A DNA stretch of 8,612 bases from an uncultured Olsenella sp. (GTDB lineage: Bacteria; Actinomycetota; Coriobacteriia; Coriobacteriales; Atopobiaceae), in the NCBI GenBank assembly GCA_947253595.1, contig CAMXZR010000072.1, positions 1 through 8,612 on the forward strand. Direction: 5' to 3'. The notes under the pieces were generated by a model, which saw only the letters and a program-made list of their open reading frames with translations, had not been told where the DNA came from and made no database searches. The translations under genes and the position numbers were made by a program. Of the stretch, positions 5,222 through 8,612 are shown piece after piece; positions within the stretch are counted from its first letter, which is position 1, and each line of letters opens with the position of its first letter.

Positions 5222-6019
5222 ATGTCCGGACACTCTAAGTGGGCTACCACCAAGCACAAGAAGGCCGCCATCGACGCCAAGCGTTCGGCCCTCTTCTCCA
5301 AGCACTCACGCAACATCACCGTTGCCGCCCGCAACGGCGGAGACCCCAACCCGGACAACAACGCCTCCCTCGCCGCCGCCGTCGCGCGCGCCCGCATGGT
5401 CTCGCTGCCCAACGCAAAGATCCAGGCGGCCATCGACAAGGCCTTCGGCACCGGTGCCGACGCCGTGGTCTACAAGGAGGTCACCTACGAGGGCTATGGC
5501 CCCGCAGGCGTGGCCGTCTACGTCGAGTGCCTGACCGACAACCTCAACCGCACCGCCGCCGACGTGCGCTCCTCCTTCACCCATGCCGGCGGCAACCTGG
5601 GCACCACGGGCTCCGTCGCCTTCCAGTTCGAGCGCAAGGGCTCCATCGCCATCGACAAGGTCATCGTCAGCGACGACAAGAAGGTCGCCGACAGGAACAA
5701 CGCCGTGGACGAGGACGAGTTCATGATGGTCGTGGCCGAGGCCGAGGGCGACGACTACGAGGACGCGGGCGACCAGTGGATCGTCTATACCGCCTACGAC
5801 AAGATGCAGGCCGTCGAGGCCGCGCTGAAGGCCCAGGGCATCGAGGTCAAGGGCTCCGAGCTCACAATGGTCCCCACCACCCCGACCGAGCTCGGACTGA
5901 ACGACGCCAAGAAGGTCCAGCGTCTCGTCGATCGCCTCGAGGAGCTCGATGACGTCCAGAACGTCTACACCACCATGAGCGTCTCGGACGAGGTCGCCGC
6001 CCAGCTGGACGAGGACTAG
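5222..6019 (+). CDS. yebC: YebC/PmpR-family protein (ribosome-associated translation factor or transcriptional regulator)
   Basis: 265 residues, slightly longer than the usual 240-250. The family signature is at the N-terminus: MSGHSKWATTKHKKAAIDAKRSALFSK (1-27), then an NITVAARNGGDPNPDNN block, VTYEGYGPAGVAVYVECLTDNLNRT (87-111) and GGNLGTTGSVAFQFERKG (123-140), with the usual acidic C-terminal domain ending in VPTTPTELG (217-225). YebC proteins were first treated as DNA-binding regulators; more recent work links some members to relief of ribosome stalling at proline-rich stretches. I cannot tell which subgroup this is. Extra residues sit near 41-46 and 152-162. Codon choice is strongly biased to C-ending codons, with long Asp-GAC/Lys-AAG/Ala-GCC runs, suggesting high expression. 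It has its own promoter, a strong AGAAGGAGA ribosome site and a terminator. It is not next to ruvC, a common neighbour elsewhere. The start at 5222 is fixed by the signature and the ribosome site. Confidence 0.96.
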   Translation: MSGHSKWATTKHKKAAIDAKRSALFSKHSRNITVAARNGGDPNPDNNASLAAAVARARMVSLPNAKIQAAIDKAFGTGADAVVYKEVTYEGYGPAGVAVYVECLTDNLNRTAADVRSSFTHAGGNLGTTGSVAFQFERKGSIAIDKVIVSDDKKVADRNNAVDEDEFMMVVAEAEGDDYEDAGDQWIVYTAYDKMQAVEAALKAQGIEVKGSELTMVPTTPTELGLNDAKKVQRLVDRLEELDDVQNVYTTMSVSDEVAAQLDED

Positions 6020-6057
6020 CCTCCGGCCGAGTCTCAGCCGAAGCACCGACAGCCTGC

Positions 6058-6093
6058 GAATGCGACGGCCCCTCGTGGCCGTCGCATTCTTTT
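6058..6093 (+). terminator. Intrinsic terminator after yebC
   Basis: GAATGCGACGGCC (6058-6070) pairs perfectly with GGCCGTCGCATTC (6077-6089), a 13-bp stem with a 6-nt loop, followed by TTTT (6090-6093). It is 38 nt past the yebC stop. The T-tract is short but the stem is very strong. It is the clearest terminator in the window. Confidence 0.85.
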
Positions 6094-6140
6094 GGGGCGG
6101 GAGGCGCGCCGCGAGCGCACGGGAGCAGGGAGCCCAGTAC

Positions 6141-7151
6141 ATGAGACAGGACATGACGCAGGCGGAGGCGGAGGAGGCGCTTGAGCTTCCCGAGCGCTAC
6201 GGCAGGGCGGAGCTGCGCGCGAGCTTCAAGCGGCTCGCCCAGGAGTACCACCCCGATAACGCGTCCAGAAACGGTCACAGCCCCAAGTTCGCCCAGCGCA
6301 AGATGACCGAGGTCAACAGGGCCTACGCCACCCTGAAGCCCCTCTTCGAGGGAGACCGGGCCACCGTGCAGCGCGACCTCGTGGGAGGGAGCGTCGGCAG
6401 GCATGGCGTTGGGGTCCACTTCGACCCCTCCGGGACGAGCTCGGCTCGCACCCAGGTGGATGACAGCCTCTTCTGGGACGAGGACGGAAACCCCAGGAGC
6501 TCCGCCGCCGAGCGTGACGCCAACGCGGCGGCAGATGCGCCTGGCCACGGCCTCAGGCGCGTTCTGCTGGGCCCCTGGCTGCTTCGCGTCCTGTTCGTGG
6601 CCGCCTTCGTCCTCCTCTGGCTTTTGACCTTCCCCTTCGTGGGAGACAACGCCTCTCGCTTCGACCTTGGTCCCACGGCGGGCCTCGGGGACTGGGCGCG
6701 CACGCTGTCCGCCTGCGTCTATCCCAGCTACCTCCTCCTCTACGAGCTGTTCGTGGGGCATCTGAGCGGAGCCGTGCGCGAGGCCATAAATGGCCTGGTC
6801 AGCTATGCCACCCGGACCCATGTGGAGGTGCGTCGCCAGGGGGCCTACCAGTCGAGCCTCGCCGACCTCATAGAGAAGCAGTGGTACGGCATCCTCCTCC
6901 TGCCGCTCGTGCCGCAGGTCGTGGAGTGGGCGCTCGCGCGGCAGGACGCCACCCAGCGCACGGCCCTTCTCGCCCTGGCCGCCCTCGTCGGGCTGGACGC
7001 CCTGCTGAGCTGCTTCGGGAGCGGAATCGCGAACGGCCTCGCCCGCAGGCTCGCCCAGGCGGTGGAGAAGCGCTACGTCACGGCCCGCATGGAGCTCCTG
7101 CGCCGATGCGGCCAATGGACCTCGGGGCGCCACACCGCCGCCTCGCGCTAG
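6141..7151 (+). CDS. J-domain (DnaJ-like) membrane protein
   Basis: 336 residues. An N-terminal J-domain spans about 5-68: helix I (TQAEAEEALELP), helix II (RAELRASFKRLAQEY, 22-36), the invariant HPD at 37-39, and helix III (about 48-66, FAQRKMTEVNRAYATLKPLF). The HPD motif stimulates the ATPase of an Hsp70 (DnaK). A charged linker (70-138) follows, then roughly four hydrophobic segments (about 141-164, 186-206, 248-266, 272-296) and a basic tail. There is no Gly/Phe region, zinc finger or DnaJ C-terminal client domain, so it is a specialised (class C-like) J-protein recruiting DnaK to the membrane; its client is unknown. The ATG at 6141 has GGGAG 8-9 nt upstream; an ATG at 6153 is an alternative. 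No promoter is evident between the yebC terminator and the start, so read-through may supply it. No dnaK or grpE is nearby. Confidence 0.82.
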   Translation: MRQDMTQAEAEEALELPERYGRAELRASFKRLAQEYHPDNASRNGHSPKFAQRKMTEVNRAYATLKPLFEGDRATVQRDLVGGSVGRHGVGVHFDPSGTSSARTQVDDSLFWDEDGNPRSSAAERDANAAADAPGHGLRRVLLGPWLLRVLFVAAFVLLWLLTFPFVGDNASRFDLGPTAGLGDWARTLSACVYPSYLLLYELFVGHLSGAVREAINGLVSYATRTHVEVRRQGAYQSSLADLIEKQWYGILLLPLVPQVVEWALARQDATQRTALLALAALVGLDALLSCFGSGIANGLARRLAQAVEKRYVTARMELLRRCGQWTSGRHTAASR

Positions 7152-7220
7152 GGCGGGCGGGGGGCAGAGCCGCGGACCCGCGTACCTGGCATGACCGCTC
7201 TGCAGGGCAGCTTCCTCGGC

Positions 7221-7248
7221 CTGTCAAGCGCGAGGGGCATAGTAGAAT
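7221..7248 (+). promoter_or_regulatory. Sigma-70-type promoter of the flavodiiron gene
   Basis: CTGTCA (7221-7226, 4 of 6 matches to TTGACA) and TAGAAT (7243-7248, 5 of 6 to TATAAT) are 16 nt apart. The predicted transcript would have a leader of about 50 nt before the ATG at 7308. The gap upstream (7152-7220) contains a G-rich run but no terminator that I can recognise. No binding site for an oxygen or NO regulator could be identified. Confidence 0.5.
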
Positions 7249-7307
7249 GGCGAATGGCAGAAATCCTGGCGGCAACGGAGCCGCGCATTCCAGCGAGGAG
7301 AGCACCC

Positions 7308-8516
7308 ATGCACAACGTACGCAAGGTCGGGGAGGACATCTGGTGGCTCGGGGCCTCTGACCGCCGCATCGAGCTCTTCGAGAACACCCACAGGGCCCCG
7401 GAGGGGATGTCCTACAACAACTACCTCATCCTCGACGAGAGCACCTGCCTCATGGACGGCGTGGACGACGCCGTCACCTCCCAGTTCTGGGAGAACCTCG
7501 ACTTCGTCCTTGCCGGGCGCGAGCTCGACTACATGGTCGTGGACCACATGGAGCCCGACCACTGCGCGGTCATCCCCGACCTGGTGAGAAGGTACCCGCA
7601 GATGAGGCTGGTGGGCACCGCGCAGACCTTCAAGCTCATGGGCCAGTTCTATGACTTCGACGTGGAGTCGCGCGCCGTCAAGGTCAAGGAGGGAGATACC
7701 CTCGAGCTCGGCCGCCACACTCTGCAGTTCGTCACCGCGCCCATGGTCCACTGGCCCGAGGTCATGGTCACCTACGACCAGCTCACGGGCACGCTCTTCT
7801 CGGCCGACGCCTTTGGCACCTTCGGTGCCATGAGTGGCTGCATCTTCGCGGACGAGGTCGAGTGGGAGCGCGACTGGGCGGACGAGGCGCGCCGCTACTA
7901 TGCCAACATCGTGGGGAAGTACGGCATGCAGACCACGGCGCTGCTCAAGAAGGCGGCGAAGCTCGACGTCAGGCTCATCTGCCCCCTGCATGCCCACCTC
8001 TGGAGGCGCGACTTCGGCCAGATCCTGGACCGTTATGCGAAGTGGGCCTCCTACGAGCCTGAGCTCGACTCGGTCGCCATCTTCTACGGCTCCGTGTACG
8101 GCCACACCGCCAATGCGGCCGACATACTGAGCCGCCAGCTCGCCGAGCTGGGCGTGCGTGACGTACGCGTGTACGACAGCTCCAAGACCGACGTGTCCGA
8201 GCTCCTCTCGCGCGCGTTCCAGTACTCCCATCTGGTCTTCGCCTCGTCGACCTACAACATGGAGATCTTCGACGGCATGCGCAACCTCCTGCTCGACCTG
8301 AGCAACCATGGCTTCTCGAAGCGTACCGTGGGCGTCATCTACAACGGCTCCTGGGCACCCGCCGCAGGCAAGCTGATGCTGGGGCAGCTCGAGGCCGCAA
8401 AGGACGTGAGGGTCCTGGAGCCTGTCGTCCACCTCGCCTCCTCCGTGAAGGAGAAGAATGTTGGCGAGCTGGACGCCCTGGCGCATGCCCTTGCCGCCTC
8501 GCTCAGGGGAGAGTAG
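7308..8516 (+). CDS. fprA: Flavodiiron protein (FprA family, O2/NO reductase)
   Basis: 402 residues, the normal length for a class A flavodiiron protein: a metallo-beta-lactamase-like diiron domain (about 1-250) plus a flavodoxin domain (about 254-400), with no C-terminal rubredoxin. The diiron ligands are in place: His80-x-Glu82-x-Asp84-His85, His148 (MVHWPE), Asp167 (FSADAFGTFGA) and His228 (CPLHAHLWR). The flavodoxin FMN phosphate loop is GSVYGHT (261-267), and further FMN contacts are expected around SSTYNMEI (313-320) and YNGSWAP (345-351). These enzymes reduce O2 to water and/or NO to N2O in anaerobes, in the cytoplasm, fed by a separate rubredoxin or other donor not in this window. The ATG at 7308 is chosen because GAGGAG lies 7 nt upstream and the family begins at this position. 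Odd point: the last ligand motif is usually HGP-like but here is LHAH, with a second histidine (His230). The family call is firm; the O2 versus NO preference cannot be read from sequence. Confidence 0.95.
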   Translation: MHNVRKVGEDIWWLGASDRRIELFENTHRAPEGMSYNNYLILDESTCLMDGVDDAVTSQFWENLDFVLAGRELDYMVVDHMEPDHCAVIPDLVRRYPQMRLVGTAQTFKLMGQFYDFDVESRAVKVKEGDTLELGRHTLQFVTAPMVHWPEVMVTYDQLTGTLFSADAFGTFGAMSGCIFADEVEWERDWADEARRYYANIVGKYGMQTTALLKKAAKLDVRLICPLHAHLWRRDFGQILDRYAKWASYEPELDSVAIFYGSVYGHTANAADILSRQLAELGVRDVRVYDSSKTDVSELLSRAFQYSHLVFASSTYNMEIFDGMRNLLLDLSNHGFSKRTVGVIYNGSWAPAAGKLMLGQLEAAKDVRVLEPVVHLASSVKEKNVGELDALAHALAASLRGE

Positions 8517-8531
8517 CCGGGCGAGGGGGAC

Positions 8532-8553
8532 GGGCTCCGGCCTCGTGGAGCCC
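8532..8553 (+). terminator. Hairpin after the flavodiiron gene
   Basis: GGGCTCC (8532-8538) pairs with GGAGCCC (8547-8553) around an 8-nt loop, 16 nt past the stop codon. No T-run follows, so it may be a weak or factor-dependent terminator. The rest of the window (8554-8612) shows no supportable feature. Confidence 0.4.
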
Positions 8554-8612
8554 CTACGGCAAGACCAGGCCCAACCCGATTGACCTGCCGGCGGCGCGAT
8601 GCCCGCTAGACA

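Noticed and set aside
7191..7307. Upstream start for the flavodiiron protein
   Set aside because: It would cross the predicted promoter and lacks a ribosome site, while GAGGAG precedes the ATG at 7308 and the family starts there.
8580..8612. TTGACC followed by TAGACA near the right edge, resembling a promoter
   Set aside because: The spacing of 21 nt is too long for a sigma-70 promoter and the window ends before any gene.

Overview
The window is GC-rich, gene-dense chromosomal DNA with strong G/C preference at third codon positions. A DUF4430 protein beside a tandem-ATPase ECF transporter, a rubredoxin-free flavodiiron protein and the overall protein style suggest an anaerobic, gut-type actinobacterium of the class Coriobacteriia (Olsenella/Atopobium/Collinsella-like). 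This placement rests on recognition only, with no database search. I see no transposase, integrase, CRISPR array, tRNA or rRNA. Most of it looks like an ordinary conserved region.

Layout. (1) 2-2688, plus strand: the tail of an exported DUF4430 protein, then an ECF transmembrane subunit (EcfT) 3 nt later, then a fused double ATPase (EcfA-A') overlapping EcfT by 1 nt. This is one tight operon entering from the left. (2) 2689-2905: a non-coding gap between converging genes. It holds a perfect 14-bp inverted repeat and a smaller hairpin whose loops are complementary to each other over 8 bases. (3) 2906-3322, minus strand: a 138-residue acidic protein of unknown function, whose start codon lies inside a predicted leader hairpin. 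(4) 3323-3457: a divergent intergenic region with a bulged dyad. (5) 3458-5093, plus: an ECF substrate-binding (S) membrane protein overlapping by 11 nt a membrane-anchored SGNH/GDSL hydrolase. (6) 5222-6019, plus: a YebC-family translation factor with its own promoter and a strong hairpin terminator. (7) 6141-7151, plus: an N-terminal J-domain protein with about four membrane segments. (8) 7308-8516, plus: a flavodiiron protein (FprA type) with its own promoter.

How they work together. The DUF4430 protein, EcfT, EcfA-A' and, about 0.8 kb further on, the S component can be read as one vitamin or cofactor importer: a surface capture protein, a membrane-embedded binder, a scaffold and an ATP motor. 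DUF4430 resembles the C-terminal domain of animal cobalamin carriers, so a corrinoid is the leading substrate guess, but nothing here proves it. The SGNH enzyme is translationally linked to the S component and probably acts outside the membrane. YebC, the J-protein and the flavodiiron protein look like separate housekeeping or stress functions (ribosome stalling relief, Hsp70 recruitment at the membrane, O2/NO detoxification).

The best leads for something undescribed are the paired hairpins at 2696-2801, the S component-SGNH coupling, the self-masking leader of the minus-strand gene, and the membrane J-protein.
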